Below, one piece after another: positions 33,408-42,138 of a DNA stretch of 64,000 nucleotides (the first letter of the stretch is position 1; each line of letters begins with the position of its first letter). The DNA is from Ruminococcaceae bacterium UBA1767 (GTDB taxonomy: Bacteria > Bacillota > Clostridia > Oscillospirales > Acutalibacteraceae). The notes beneath the pieces are model-generated. The model was not told the origin of the DNA and searched no databases. It worked only from the letters and a program-made list of their open reading frames with translations. The position numbers were made by a program, and so were the translations under genes. The stretch lies in NCBI GenBank assembly GCA_002315505.1, contig DCGX01000023.1:54457-118456 (forward strand), in the 5' to 3' direction.

Positions 33408-34439
33408 TTATTTACGTAAAGTTACTTCATTTAATGGTGCTTCGTTATTTAAAAATCTTCTCAATTCCTCAAGCACCATTTTGCTTCCTTCAGCCTGCAC
33501 ATCATAGGAAGAACCTGCAATGTGAGGAGTAATTATCAGATTCGGAGCATCTAATAACGGCGAGTCTGAAGAAATCGGTTCTTTTCGTGTAACGTCTATA
33601 GCTGCTCCGGAAAGCTTGCCTGATTTAAGCGATTCTATAAGTGCGTCCTCAACAACAACATCTCCACGTGAAGTGTTGATAAAATACGCGCCGTCTTTCA
33701 TTATTGAAAATGTTTTTTCGGAGAACAAGTCCTTTGTACTCGGAGCAGATGGAACGTGTACGGTTACAACATCGGATATTTCAAGCAACTTTTCAAAATC
33801 AACGAAATCAATTTCGGGATACTTGTCTATATCTTTTACGAATGGATCATAAGTACAGATTTTCATTTCAAAAGCGGCGGCTCTTTTTGCCACAAGCTTA
33901 CCTGCATGACCGAATCCGACGATTCCTAGAGTCATATGGTTTAAACTGCTTCCGCGATATTTAATAAACGGACTGTTATTGTCAAGTCCCCATACGGTAT
34001 CTTTATATTCAGACGGTTTTGTGCTAACCTCTGCTGTGATGGTTCTGCTGTGAATCAGCGCATTTGTTGCTGAAATATTACGTGTCATATCGAGCATAAA
34101 AGCCATTGTGACATCTGCAACGGAACGGGCATTTCTGCCGATATTGTTGCAGACAGTGATACCAAGCTCGTTGGTCTTTTTTAAATCAATGACCGTGCTT
34201 ACGCCTCCTCTGCAGCAGACAATCAATTTGAGCTTTTCGGCATTATCGAGTATGTCCGCATTAATAGTATCATATTCACAAATCAGTATGTCGATATCTC
34301 TGATTAATTCAAGTAATTCATTATGTGGCAAAACATTGTGATCAAGTGTGTATCCCGCATAAACAAAGTCAATATTTTCGCAAAAAACTTCTATTTCCGA
34401 ACGAATAATTTCTGCAGTAACCAATGCTTTTAATTTCAT
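33408..34439 (-). CDS. D-isomer 2-hydroxyacid dehydrogenase (phosphoglycerate-dehydrogenase type)
   Basis: 343-aa NAD-dependent dehydrogenase. Rossmann motif GIVGFGHAGKLVAKRA, catalytic Arg in INTSRGDVV, Glu in DVTRKEP and His in PHIAGSS are all present; no C-terminal ACT domain. The N-terminal half begins LKALVTAEIIRSEIEVF. It would interconvert a 2-hydroxy acid and a 2-keto acid. Being 12 bp before the cytidylyltransferase gene, it may make the compound that is then CMP-activated, by analogy with TarJ-TarI pairs (inference). ATG 34439 has GGAGC upstream. Confidence 0.85.
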   Translation of the reverse strand: MKLKALVTAEIIRSEIEVFCENIDFVYAGYTLDHNVLPHNELLELIRDIDILICEYDTINADILDNAEKLKLIVCCRGGVSTVIDLKKTNELGITVCNNIGRNARSVADVTMAFMLDMTRNISATNALIHSRTITAEVSTKPSEYKDTVWGLDNNSPFIKYRGSSLNHMTLGIVGFGHAGKLVAKRAAAFEMKICTYDPFVKDIDKYPEIDFVDFEKLLEISDVVTVHVPSAPSTKDLFSEKTFSIMKDGAYFINTSRGDVVVEDALIESLKSGKLSGAAIDVTRKEPISSDSPLLDAPNLIITPHIAGSSYDVQAEGSKMVLEELRRFLNNEAPLNEVTLRK

Positions 34440-34457
34440 AACAATTGCTCCAGTTTT

Positions 34458-34967
34458 TTATTTTGTTGTACTTCCGAGTCCGCCGTTTCGCACATCGGTG
34501 ACATTGTCATCATAGGTTATACCGTATTCAAGGAAAAGTCCCTGCGCGAAGCCTGTGCCTGCCTTAACATCAACTGTTTTGTCTGAGTGAGCATCGTTTG
34601 TTATTTTAATAAAAATGTGTCCCTCATTATCTGAGTAATAATAGTCGCTGTCGATAATTCCGACTGTGTTGTCGAGCTGAAGACGGAATTTGAAACCGAG
34701 TCCGCTTCTCGGGTAAATTTTCAGAACCCAGCCGTCATCTATTTTTGCACGGATTCCTGTCGGAACTTTGATTGTTTCGCCCTGCTTTAAGGTAATATCG
34801 GTCGGTGCAAAAAAATCATAGCCTGCCGAGCCCGATGTTGCTCTGAGTGGGAGTTTTATTGATTCGTAAATTTCACGAACAGTTTTTTCGTCTGTGCCGA
34901 ATTCACCGTTCCATCCTTCGAAAAATTGTTCAAAGCTCACCTTTTGAAATTCTGCAATTCTTTTCAT
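34458..34967 (-). CDS. dut: dUTP diphosphatase
   Basis: Trimeric dUTPase, hydrolysing dUTP to dUMP to keep uracil out of DNA. 169 aa, about 25 more than most bacterial forms because of an N-terminal extension (MKRIAEFQKVSFEQF). The five motifs are visible: SAGYDFFAP, PRSGLGFK, GIIDSDYYYSDNEG, GTGFAQGLF and RNGGLGSTTK. Motif 3 carries an insertion-like YYYSDNEG where YRGE is usual, and motif 5 has Leu for the common Phe; activity is still likely. It starts 2 bases after the YhhN gene stop. Confidence 0.9.
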   Translation of the reverse strand: MKRIAEFQKVSFEQFFEGWNGEFGTDEKTVREIYESIKLPLRATSGSAGYDFFAPTDITLKQGETIKVPTGIRAKIDDGWVLKIYPRSGLGFKFRLQLDNTVGIIDSDYYYSDNEGHIFIKITNDAHSDKTVDVKAGTGFAQGLFLEYGITYDDNVTDVRNGGLGSTTK

Positions 34968-34969
34968 AA

Positions 34970-35707
34970 TTAACCTCTGATAAATAATATTGATGTTGCG
35001 AGAAACATCTGTGCAAAGAAATATGTATAGATGTTTATTTTTCGTAATGTGCCGTGAATATTTATGCCCTTAATGAAGTTGAGCATGGAGAGCATATAGT
35101 CGGATGCAAGGAATAAAATTGCACCGATGGAAAGCGCCGCGGCTGTGTATATGTTTTGGGCAGTAAGTCCGTTTGAAACGATTTGTATGCTGAATGAAAC
35201 TGCCTTTACAACCATAAGTGCAACGACGTTCATGTAAACGAAGCACGGAAGAAATGCACTGCCGAAGTCTGCACCGAGCTTCAGAACCGAGAACAATAAC
35301 GCACTGATTAAGATAACATAAATAATTGTCTGAAGAAGATTCAGAAACGGTGTACCCGGGAACATTCTGCTGATTGCAACGCAGTATGCCGAGGTGAAGA
35401 AAATATGACCTACGAGAAAAGATGCAAGACCGAGAACGAAAAACAATTTGTCCTGCTTTACATGAAGCAGAAAATATCCGAGCCACGAGAAACAGAATCC
35501 GACAAGCATTAAAATCGCAAAGACGGAATAATTCTTCGCAATAATCATCGCAGAAACTGCCGAGAATAAAAAGATTGTCGAACAGGTTTGCTTGAAGAAC
35601 AAAGATTTTTTACACGGATTCGGAATTTCCGCTTTCAGAAATTGCGGCACAAAAATAAACTGTAGAATAAAGAGAATTGCAAATACTGCGAGATGATAAG
35701 TACGCAT
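34970..35707 (-). CDS. YhhN/TMEM86-family membrane protein (lysoplasmalogenase-like)
   Basis: 245 aa with about eight hydrophobic helices. Family features are FSWLGYFLL (where GDxLL is usual), FFVLGLASFLVGHIFFTSAY, GAILFLASDYMLSM and YFFAQMFLATS, matching YhhN proteins, some of which hydrolyse the vinyl-ether bond of lysoplasmalogen. Many clostridia make plasmalogens, so that role is plausible but unproven here. ATG 35707 follows AGAGGGTGAT. Within an operon with a GDPD-like protein and dUTPase. Confidence 0.8.
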   Translation of the reverse strand: MRTYHLAVFAILFILQFIFVPQFLKAEIPNPCKKSLFFKQTCSTIFLFSAVSAMIIAKNYSVFAILMLVGFCFSWLGYFLLHVKQDKLFFVLGLASFLVGHIFFTSAYCVAISRMFPGTPFLNLLQTIIYVILISALLFSVLKLGADFGSAFLPCFVYMNVVALMVVKAVSFSIQIVSNGLTAQNIYTAAALSIGAILFLASDYMLSMLNFIKGINIHGTLRKINIYTYFFAQMFLATSILFIRG

Positions 35708-35752
35708 AAAATCACCCTCTAAAATATATGTTTATTTTTATATTTTCTTTCC

Positions 35753-36979
35753 TTATTTCTTTCTCTTTTTAAATAAATATATCTGCGAAGCTATAAAAAC
35801 TGCAAGACAAAGTATAACGGCGATTGCTCTGCCTATAGAAAAATTAAAAGAAAGTGTAACCGCCTTTTTCTCTCCGACGGTGAGATTTGCATATGCTGAC
35901 TGCAAATCGTATCTTGCGTTGTCAATCTCACTCATTGAGCTTGCGTGTGATAATATATTTTCTGCATTTGACAAGGCTGTCGTAAATGCCTTTTCAGTAT
36001 CTGTTGTATATGGTGCGGTGTCGGTTGAACTGTACAAATCATAGCAAACCGAAAGTGTGTTTTTAGCAGAATTTGTTTTCACAATATAGTCGGTAAGCTC
36101 CTGCGGATAGTCGGTTTCGATTACGCTGTAGCCACGGCCGATTAAATCATCCCATCCTGTTTCGTTGTCAGTACGGCCTCCGCATCTGCCGTTTACCATT
36201 GAGGCAAAAGCACGTAGTTCTCCGCCGAATCGCTTCATAAGGAAGTTGTCATACAGAACACCGCGTCCGTTTTTGCTCCCCATTTCAATGGTGTTGATTC
36301 CTGCATTTGCATATTTTTTAACGTCACTTGTTGCAATGAAAATTATGTTGCCTTGATAATTTCCGAGCATTGTAATGTCCTTGTCGGTTGAGTTGAATTT
36401 TGCGATAATATCCTTTGCCTTTCCGTTAAGACGGAAAATAACATCATACTGAGCAACAAGATTTTTGACTTCGGCATAAACTGTGTCAAAGATGGCAGCA
36501 TCCATATTAAGAACAAGAACGGTTTTGCCTTTGATTTCTTTATAAACATCGCTCAACTGCGGAATAACACTTGAGGTCATTCTTTTGTCAGATGAGCCAT
36601 TGTTTCTGCGAAGACGGAACTCACTTAACTGTGCAAATGTGTAGTCGGAAACCCTGCCCGAAACAGCATTGCCGTTTTTATCGGTGCACATTCTGTCAAC
36701 CGTGTCATCAGCCATTAGCACAATTTTGTTATCGGCGGTCACCTTAAGGTCAACCGAAACTGCATCGTAGTAAGCACAGGCCTTGACGGCTTCTATCGAA
36801 TTTTCGGGGAAATTGTGCCAGTCACCACGATGAGCAACGCAAATTATTCCATTGTCATTGGTGGTGAATGCTTTTACGGTTTCTCTTGTATCACCTGCAA
36901 AAGCTATGAAAAATGTACACGTTAAGATAATGCAGATAACAAAAATAACAGAAATACTTTTTTTGAAAAATTGAATCAT
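35753..36979 (-). CDS. membrane-bound glycerophosphodiesterase-like protein with altered active site
   Basis: 408 aa from ATG 36979 (GGAG upstream). N-terminal signal or anchor helix (SISVIFVICIILTCTFFIAFA), GDPD-fold domain (about 45-285), and a C-terminal membrane helix with basic tail YLFKKRKK. VAHRGDWHNFPENSIEA has the first catalytic His50 and Arg51. The metal-binding Glu of the E-x-D pair is Ser75 (VSVDLK; Asp77 kept), the second catalytic His is Ala90 (LMADDT in place of IHDDT), and a later Glu is Asp (VLNMD). It may therefore be a binding protein or have a different reaction. Surface-exposed; divergent from lexA. Confidence 0.75.
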   Translation of the reverse strand: MIQFFKKSISVIFVICIILTCTFFIAFAGDTRETVKAFTTNDNGIICVAHRGDWHNFPENSIEAVKACAYYDAVSVDLKVTADNKIVLMADDTVDRMCTDKNGNAVSGRVSDYTFAQLSEFRLRRNNGSSDKRMTSSVIPQLSDVYKEIKGKTVLVLNMDAAIFDTVYAEVKNLVAQYDVIFRLNGKAKDIIAKFNSTDKDITMLGNYQGNIIFIATSDVKKYANAGINTIEMGSKNGRGVLYDNFLMKRFGGELRAFASMVNGRCGGRTDNETGWDDLIGRGYSVIETDYPQELTDYIVKTNSAKNTLSVCYDLYSSTDTAPYTTDTEKAFTTALSNAENILSHASSMSEIDNARYDLQSAYANLTVGEKKAVTLSFNFSIGRAIAVILCLAVFIASQIYLFKKRKK

Positions 36980-37086
36980 ACGTTTCTCCGTAACAAGAAA
37001 ATTACAAAAATGTAAATATATACATTTATCTAACATTATCATATCATATTTCTGAGAAAAAATAAAGTAAAAAATTTTTAATTTTT

Positions 37087-37104
37087 AGCAAACAAATGTT
37101 TGCT
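37087..37104. promoter_or_regulatory. candidate LexA (SOS) operator
   Basis: Perfect dyad AGCAAACA AA TGTTTGCT just upstream of lexA. Its core, AAACAAATGTTT, is the Gram-positive SOS box GAACNNNNGTTC with the outer G/C pair changed to A/T. It covers the -35 of the lexA promoter, as expected for autorepression. Confidence 0.65.
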
Positions 37105-37128
37105 TTTTTGAAAAGTATGTGTTATAAT
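37100..37128 (+). promoter_or_regulatory. promoter of lexA
   Basis: TTGCTT (37100-37105) and TATAAT (37123-37128), 17-bp spacer, with an extended -10 TGT. The operator dyad overlaps the -35. Confidence 0.65.
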
Positions 37129-37158
37129 AAGAAAAAATAACAGAAAAGAGGTACCATT

Positions 37159-37746
37159 ATGGACATTAATGATACTCAACGCAGAATATATGAATTCCTC
37201 GTTCAACGCAGTGCTGACGGAATTCCGCCGTCAGTTCGTGAAATCGGTGCGGCGGTTGGTCTTCGCTCGACTTCATCTGTTCAGTCTAATCTTGATGCGC
37301 TTGAGGCCGCAGGTTACATTCAGCGTGACCCGCTTTTAAAGCGTTCAATCCGAATTGTCGGACAGGCAGAAAATATAACACAGGTTCCTATTCTCGGTAC
37401 AGTTACCGCAGGTGCTCCGATTCTTGCAGTTGAGCAGATTGAAGGCTATTTTCCGTACACAGGTGTGGTTTCGAGAGATAAACAGTTGTTTGCCTTGCGT
37501 ATCCGTGGTGAGAGCATGATTCAGGCAGGTATTCTCAGCGGTGACCTTGTTATTGTCGAGAAGACTCCTTTTGCACGCAACGGCGAAATCGTTATTGCTC
37601 TTATTGATGACGAGGCAACCTGTAAGACGTTTTATAAAGAAAACGGACATTACCGCCTTCAGCCGGAAAATGACACATATGAGCCGATTATTGTCGACGA
37701 ATGTTCAATTCTCGGTAAGGTTGTTGCCGTAATGAGATATTATTAA
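37159..37746 (+). CDS. lexA: LexA, SOS repressor and autoprotease
   Basis: 195 aa. N-terminal winged helix (PPSVREIGAAVGLRSTSSV, helix-turn-helix at about 24-42), linker, and S24-type protease domain. The self-cleavage site is Ala84-Gly85 (TVTAGAPI), with catalytic Ser119 (RGESMI) and Lys156 (ATCKTF). It represses DNA-damage genes until RecA-triggered cleavage. The helix-turn-helix recognises GAAC-type boxes; a matching dyad lies just upstream. TAA shares one base with the ATG of the next gene. Confidence 0.96.
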   Translation: MDINDTQRRIYEFLVQRSADGIPPSVREIGAAVGLRSTSSVQSNLDALEAAGYIQRDPLLKRSIRIVGQAENITQVPILGTVTAGAPILAVEQIEGYFPYTGVVSRDKQLFALRIRGESMIQAGILSGDLVIVEKTPFARNGEIVIALIDDEATCKTFYKENGHYRLQPENDTYEPIIVDECSILGKVVAVMRYY

Positions 37747-38312
37747 TGAATAAGGCTGAACAACGTGCACGTGCGAGAGAAATCCTCTCGTCACTTGATG
37801 AGGAATATTTTTCCTTAGCAAATTCAAAAATAACAGCTTCTGTAATAAACAGCAGTTGGTTTGATAAAAGCGAAAATATTTTTGTGTATGTCAGCGTCGC
37901 AAATGAGCCGGATACAAGTAAAATAATTGAAGCCGCACTGAAAAGTGGCAAAAATGTTTTTGTGCCGAGGTGTATTTCAAAGAGTGAAATGCTTGCCGTG
38001 TTGATAACTTCTGTCAGAGAGCTTTCAACGGGAAGATTTGGAATACCTGAGCCGAAGTATTCGAACATAGTTGCATACCCGTCACAGGTCGATACTGTAA
38101 TAGTTCCGTGTGTCTGTGCATCTTCGGACGGAAAAAGACTCGGACACGGTGCAGGCTATTATGACCGCTTTTTGCAGGACACACAGGCGATAAAAATATG
38201 CCTGTGTTATGATAAATTGATTTTCAGTGACATCGAAACCTCATCGCTTGATGTGACAATGGATATGGTTATTACAGAAAAAGACGAAGAATCTCAGGTA
38301 AAAGTTTTTTGA
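37746..38312 (+). CDS. 5-formyltetrahydrofolate cyclo-ligase
   Basis: 188 aa. Converts 5-formyl-THF to methenyl-THF with ATP. Family motifs: RARAREILSSL at the start, NVFVPRC, GRFGIPEP (substrate loop), and VPCVCASSDGKRLGHGAGYYDRFL, whose GHGAGYYDR is the glycine-rich nucleotide-binding stretch. Translationally coupled to lexA by a 1-base overlap, so it will share the LexA-controlled promoter; the functional link is unclear. Confidence 0.92.
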   Translation: MNKAEQRARAREILSSLDEEYFSLANSKITASVINSSWFDKSENIFVYVSVANEPDTSKIIEAALKSGKNVFVPRCISKSEMLAVLITSVRELSTGRFGIPEPKYSNIVAYPSQVDTVIVPCVCASSDGKRLGHGAGYYDRFLQDTQAIKICLCYDKLIFSDIETSSLDVTMDMVITEKDEESQVKVF

Positions 38313-38463
38313 ACAATTATTTTGCAGGTCAGGAGCAGAGCTTCTTGCCATACGTTTTAATATTATTAAATCTTCTGAACAAAATTTCGGTTTGCCGATA
38401 CATTTGAATATCCAATCCTGCTCTCAGGCTGAGGGTGGGATTTGTTTTATCATCATATAAAAA

Positions 38464-38500
38464 CGGGACCTGTTTGAAATTGATTTTCAAATAAGTCCCG
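38464..38500 (-). terminator. terminator of the NlpC/P60 gene
   Basis: On the minus strand CGGGACTTATTTGAAAA pairs with TTTCAAACAGGTCCCG (one internal mismatch region), then TTTTTATATG. The gap between the cyclo-ligase stop (38312) and this hairpin holds no gene. Confidence 0.7.
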
Positions 38501-38541
38501 ATTCTTATAGTTAATCCGATTGTATTCTGCTTTTCGCTGAT

Positions 38542-40254
38542 TTAAAATATATTAACTATCCACGCAATAATCTTCTTAAAGAAGTTTATGAGCTTTATCA
38601 GCTTTTTGCCCGAAATGTTTTCACCGCAAATGTCGCAGAATCCGTTGCCGTCCTCGTCAGTGTGCTTTGTCGGAGCAGAGGAAACCGTGCCAGAATAATT
38701 GTTTATTCCTGTTATTACTACATTGTCACCGTCTTTTGCAACAGTGTAGTTGACGTTTTCATAAAGCTCTTTGTCATTTGATTTAACTTCAACTTTTATT
38801 TCGTCACTTTCACAGCTTACCTTTGACGAAATCTGTAATTTTGAAATGTCATATTTCGGCATAACCATTACGGCACCGTTAAGATTATGAAGCCATGTTG
38901 TGTATCCGTACGATGCGCCTCTGCGTGTTGTGAGCGGTGTTACTGCGATATTGTAAACGGTTTTAACACTGTCTGAGCCTGTCGGTTCTACGGCTGTACC
39001 GAGTGCGCTGATAACATAGCTTACATTGCTCACAGTGCCGAGGTATAACATGGTGTGTCCTGAGAAGAACAATGCTGTGCCGCTCGGCATTGTTTCAACG
39101 AGATGTTGTTTTTCGTCATCGGTCATCTGACTCATATCAATAAATGTTGTCGGCACATTCTGCTGCCATCCTCCGTTTCTCGGATATGTAAGTCCGAAGC
39201 AACGGTATATTGTTCTTGTGTAAAGTGAGCAGTCGTAAGAATCAAGCATTCCGCCCCAACCGTATCTGTTGCCAAGGCAGGTGAATGCAACATCAAGCAC
39301 ATTTGACTGTGTGAATGGCAGGTATCCGATGCTGACACTGTAATGCTGTGGAATAAGCGCCATTCTTCTTACATAATTTCCGTCAGAATCTCTTGTCGGA
39401 ATGTAGACAACATGGTTGTTCCACGTGTTTCTTCCGTCAATAGTTTCGGGAAGATTTTCTTCTTCAACGAGCTTTAATGAAGTGCCTAAGGTGAGCTTCA
39501 GTTCAGATAATTCTTCATCTCTCAAGGAAGGCTCAAGAGTTAATTTATCCTGCGTAACAACAAGAAAATCCTTTCCGTCAACCTCGTTATACCACGCATC
39601 AAGCCACTCTTCTCTGTCAGCGCAGATTGCAAGGTCATCAGCAGGAACCCAGCCGACGCAATCAGTTGTCCAGCCGTAGAAGAATTTTACTCCGTCAATT
39701 ATGCACATCTGTCGAACGGCAAACGGCTCGTTGACAAGAAGATTTTCGTACTCCATTTCATCGTCGCAGTCGGTTGCAGAATAGCCGATTACATCGAGTG
39801 TCGGAATGTATTTCATATCGGTCTGACGGACTACAACGGCATATTCGGTGTCTCTGACCTCGTCGGTGTAGCCTGTGTTGAGTATCGCATCATTTATTTT
39901 TTTATAATATTCTGCGTTGTTGATTTTCTGACCATCAATGTACAAGGCTCTTGCCGGAACATCAAATTGCATGATCTGTCGCTGATAATTTGCGCTGTAT
40001 GTAGGCTTAATGTTTTCAATGCCGACAACGTATGTTCCGCTACCCTCAAATGCGTTTTTGTTGAATTCTCTGATATTATCGGCTGTCATCAGTACCTCAT
40101 CGGCGTCTGTGACAGTATGTGATTTCCAGTAATCAGCATTGCACATTTCCTCAGTTACTCCCTGGGAAAGACCCGTCTGTGCTAACGAAGGTACACTGAT
40201 ACCGACGGCAATGATAATTGATAATAAAATACAAAGTGTTTTTTTCATATTCAT
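38542..40254 (-). CDS. secreted SH3/NlpC-P60 peptidoglycan endopeptidase
   Basis: 570 aa with a signal peptide (to about residue 25). Two SH3b-type modules (about 110-290) precede an NlpC/P60 domain with the family's YGWGGMLDSYDCSLYTR (catalytic Cys) and SGHTMLYLG (catalytic His), as in YkfC-type gamma-D-glutamyl-diamino-acid endopeptidases that recycle wall peptides. A beta-domain and a zinc-ribbon-like CDICG stretch (HTDEDGNGFCDICGENI) follow near the C-terminus, with a final hydrophobic helix. ATG 40254 or 40248. Its own terminator follows. Confidence 0.87.
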   Translation of the reverse strand: MNMKKTLCILLSIIIAVGISVPSLAQTGLSQGVTEEMCNADYWKSHTVTDADEVLMTADNIREFNKNAFEGSGTYVVGIENIKPTYSANYQRQIMQFDVPARALYIDGQKINNAEYYKKINDAILNTGYTDEVRDTEYAVVVRQTDMKYIPTLDVIGYSATDCDDEMEYENLLVNEPFAVRQMCIIDGVKFFYGWTTDCVGWVPADDLAICADREEWLDAWYNEVDGKDFLVVTQDKLTLEPSLRDEELSELKLTLGTSLKLVEEENLPETIDGRNTWNNHVVYIPTRDSDGNYVRRMALIPQHYSVSIGYLPFTQSNVLDVAFTCLGNRYGWGGMLDSYDCSLYTRTIYRCFGLTYPRNGGWQQNVPTTFIDMSQMTDDEKQHLVETMPSGTALFFSGHTMLYLGTVSNVSYVISALGTAVEPTGSDSVKTVYNIAVTPLTTRRGASYGYTTWLHNLNGAVMVMPKYDISKLQISSKVSCESDEIKVEVKSNDKELYENVNYTVAKDGDNVVITGINNYSGTVSSAPTKHTDEDGNGFCDICGENISGKKLIKLINFFKKIIAWIVNIF

Positions 40255-40400
40255 GATTCCTTTTAGTGATTTGAAAATAGTTTATCACTATTGAATATTT
40301 CAGTCAATTATTTTTTAAAATATGAACAAAAGTGATGATATTTCCGGATTAATATGATACAATTAACAACAGAACAAATATTGAAAAGAGGTAATCCGAA

Positions 40401-42065
40401 ATGTATTTTCTTGTTCGCCGAATAGTATTACTGATTACGGTAATAGCTATGGAAATCAGTTCTGTATTTGGTGCAATTTTCTCATTGAATAAGGATATTG
40501 TTATTCTGTACACAAACGATATTCACTGTGCCGTTGAAGCAAATGAAGAAACGGGCTGTATTGGTTTTGCAGGGCTGGCTGCTTATAAAAAAGAAGTGGA
40601 AGAAAAAACTCCGTATATAACACTGGTTGACGGCGGAGATGCGGTTCAGGGACAGGCAATCGGAACGGTTTCAAAGGGTGAATATATAGTTGATATTATG
40701 AATTATATCGGCTATGACTACACGGCAATCGGCAATCACGATTTTGATTTTACGATGCCACAGCTTCACAAAATGATTGATAAGGCGGAATACTCTTATC
40801 TTGCCTGCAATATAACATATTCGGGCTTGGGCGAAAATGAGCTTACGGGAGTAAAGTCCTATGGCATAGAAGAGTACGGCTTCAGGTCTGTAGCTTTTAT
40901 CGGCGTTTCAACTCCGTACAGTGTTGTTTCTTCGACTCCCGCATATTTCAAGGATGAAAACGGAAACAGAATTTACGGATTCTGTGAGGAAAATTTCTAT
41001 GAAACAATCCAGTCAAATATCGATGAATGCAAGGCGTTGGGTGCGGATTATGTTGTGATTCTCGGTCATACGGGAAGCGGTGAGGATTTTTATCCGTACG
41101 GTGCGGAGGATATTATTGAAAATGTTTCCGATATTGACGTATATCTTGATGCACATGACCACAAGGAAATTGAAGGTCAGCTGGTAAAGGATAAGGACGG
41201 TGAAGATGTTATTATGTCCTCAACAGGAACGGGACTTGAAAACATCGGTCAGCTGACTATTTTACCGAACGGAGAAATGACAACTTCTCTTATCTCGGAT
41301 TATACAAAGCAGGATGAGGACACAAAGACCTTTGTTGACAGTATAGTTGAGTCATACAATACAGATTTGAAGAGAGTCGTTGCGTACAATCCGATTAATC
41401 TTTCGATTTATGAAAACGGTATCAGAAAAATAAGAAACAGAGAAATGGCAATAGGTGATTTGATAGCCGACGCATATCGCAACGCAACAGAGGCTCAGAT
41501 TGCACTTGTAAACGGTGGCGGAATTCGTGCCGACTTAAACTGCGGCGATGTGACCTACGGCGATTTGATTGCCGTTCACCCGTTTGGAAATAATGTTGTC
41601 AGCATTAAGGCAACAGGACAGCAGATTTTGGACGCACTTGAGATGGGATGCCGAAGCACACAGGTAAAGTATTCTGATGGAAATAACGCTGTAGGTGAGT
41701 GCGGCGGATTCTTCCAGGTTTCGGGTATAAAATATACGATTGATACGTCAATTTCGTCAGCGGTTGTTATGGATGCAAACGGAAATTTTATCAGAGTTGA
41801 CGGAGAAAGACGAGTTAAAAATGTCAAGGTGCTGAACGGTGACACATACACAGATATTGACCCGACGGCAACATATTCTGTTTCGGGAAATAACTACTCG
41901 ATGTTTAACGGCGGTGACGGAATGACGATGTTCACAGGCTGTGAAAAAATCTGCGCCGACGGATTAAAGGACTACGAGGTGGTTGTATCGTACTTCCTCA
42001 GCAACAGTGAGGAATTCATTGCAGATAACTATTCATCTGTGCAAAACAGAATTATAATAAAATAA
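40401..42065 (+). CDS. secreted 5'-nucleotidase/UshA-like phosphoesterase
   Basis: 554 aa. N-terminal hydrophobic export segment (about 5-25), then a metallophosphatase domain: ILYTNDIHCAVE, LVDGGDAVQG, IGNHDFDF, VILGHTGSG and LDAHDHKEIEG. The 5'-nucleotidase C-terminal domain follows, with NREMAIGDLIADAYR, LVNGGGIRADL and PFGNNV. It would hydrolyse extracellular nucleotides or nucleotide sugars to release nucleosides. No lipobox, transmembrane or sorting tail, so probably secreted or held by its N-terminus. Followed by a good terminator. Confidence 0.92.
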   Translation: MYFLVRRIVLLITVIAMEISSVFGAIFSLNKDIVILYTNDIHCAVEANEETGCIGFAGLAAYKKEVEEKTPYITLVDGGDAVQGQAIGTVSKGEYIVDIMNYIGYDYTAIGNHDFDFTMPQLHKMIDKAEYSYLACNITYSGLGENELTGVKSYGIEEYGFRSVAFIGVSTPYSVVSSTPAYFKDENGNRIYGFCEENFYETIQSNIDECKALGADYVVILGHTGSGEDFYPYGAEDIIENVSDIDVYLDAHDHKEIEGQLVKDKDGEDVIMSSTGTGLENIGQLTILPNGEMTTSLISDYTKQDEDTKTFVDSIVESYNTDLKRVVAYNPINLSIYENGIRKIRNREMAIGDLIADAYRNATEAQIALVNGGGIRADLNCGDVTYGDLIAVHPFGNNVVSIKATGQQILDALEMGCRSTQVKYSDGNNAVGECGGFFQVSGIKYTIDTSISSAVVMDANGNFIRVDGERRVKNVKVLNGDTYTDIDPTATYSVSGNNYSMFNGGDGMTMFTGCEKICADGLKDYEVVVSYFLSNSEEFIADNYSSVQNRIIIK

Positions 42066-42074
42066 TAAAATCGA

Positions 42075-42108
42075 AAAACGGAGCTGTTTAACTGAACAGT
42101 TCCGTTTT
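42075..42108 (+). terminator. terminator of the nucleotidase gene
   Basis: AAAACGGAGCTGTT pairs with AACAGTTCCGTTTT (14-bp stem, one G-U pair). The poly-T arm itself supplies the U-run; it also serves guaA on the other strand. Confidence 0.75.
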
Positions 42109-42138
42109 GCTGTAGATATTAAAATGTATCTGAGAAAA

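Noticed and set aside
38313..38460. Decayed copy of the 200-bp repeat (AGGAGCAGAGC near 38333)
   Set aside because: Only about 11 bases match; too short to support.
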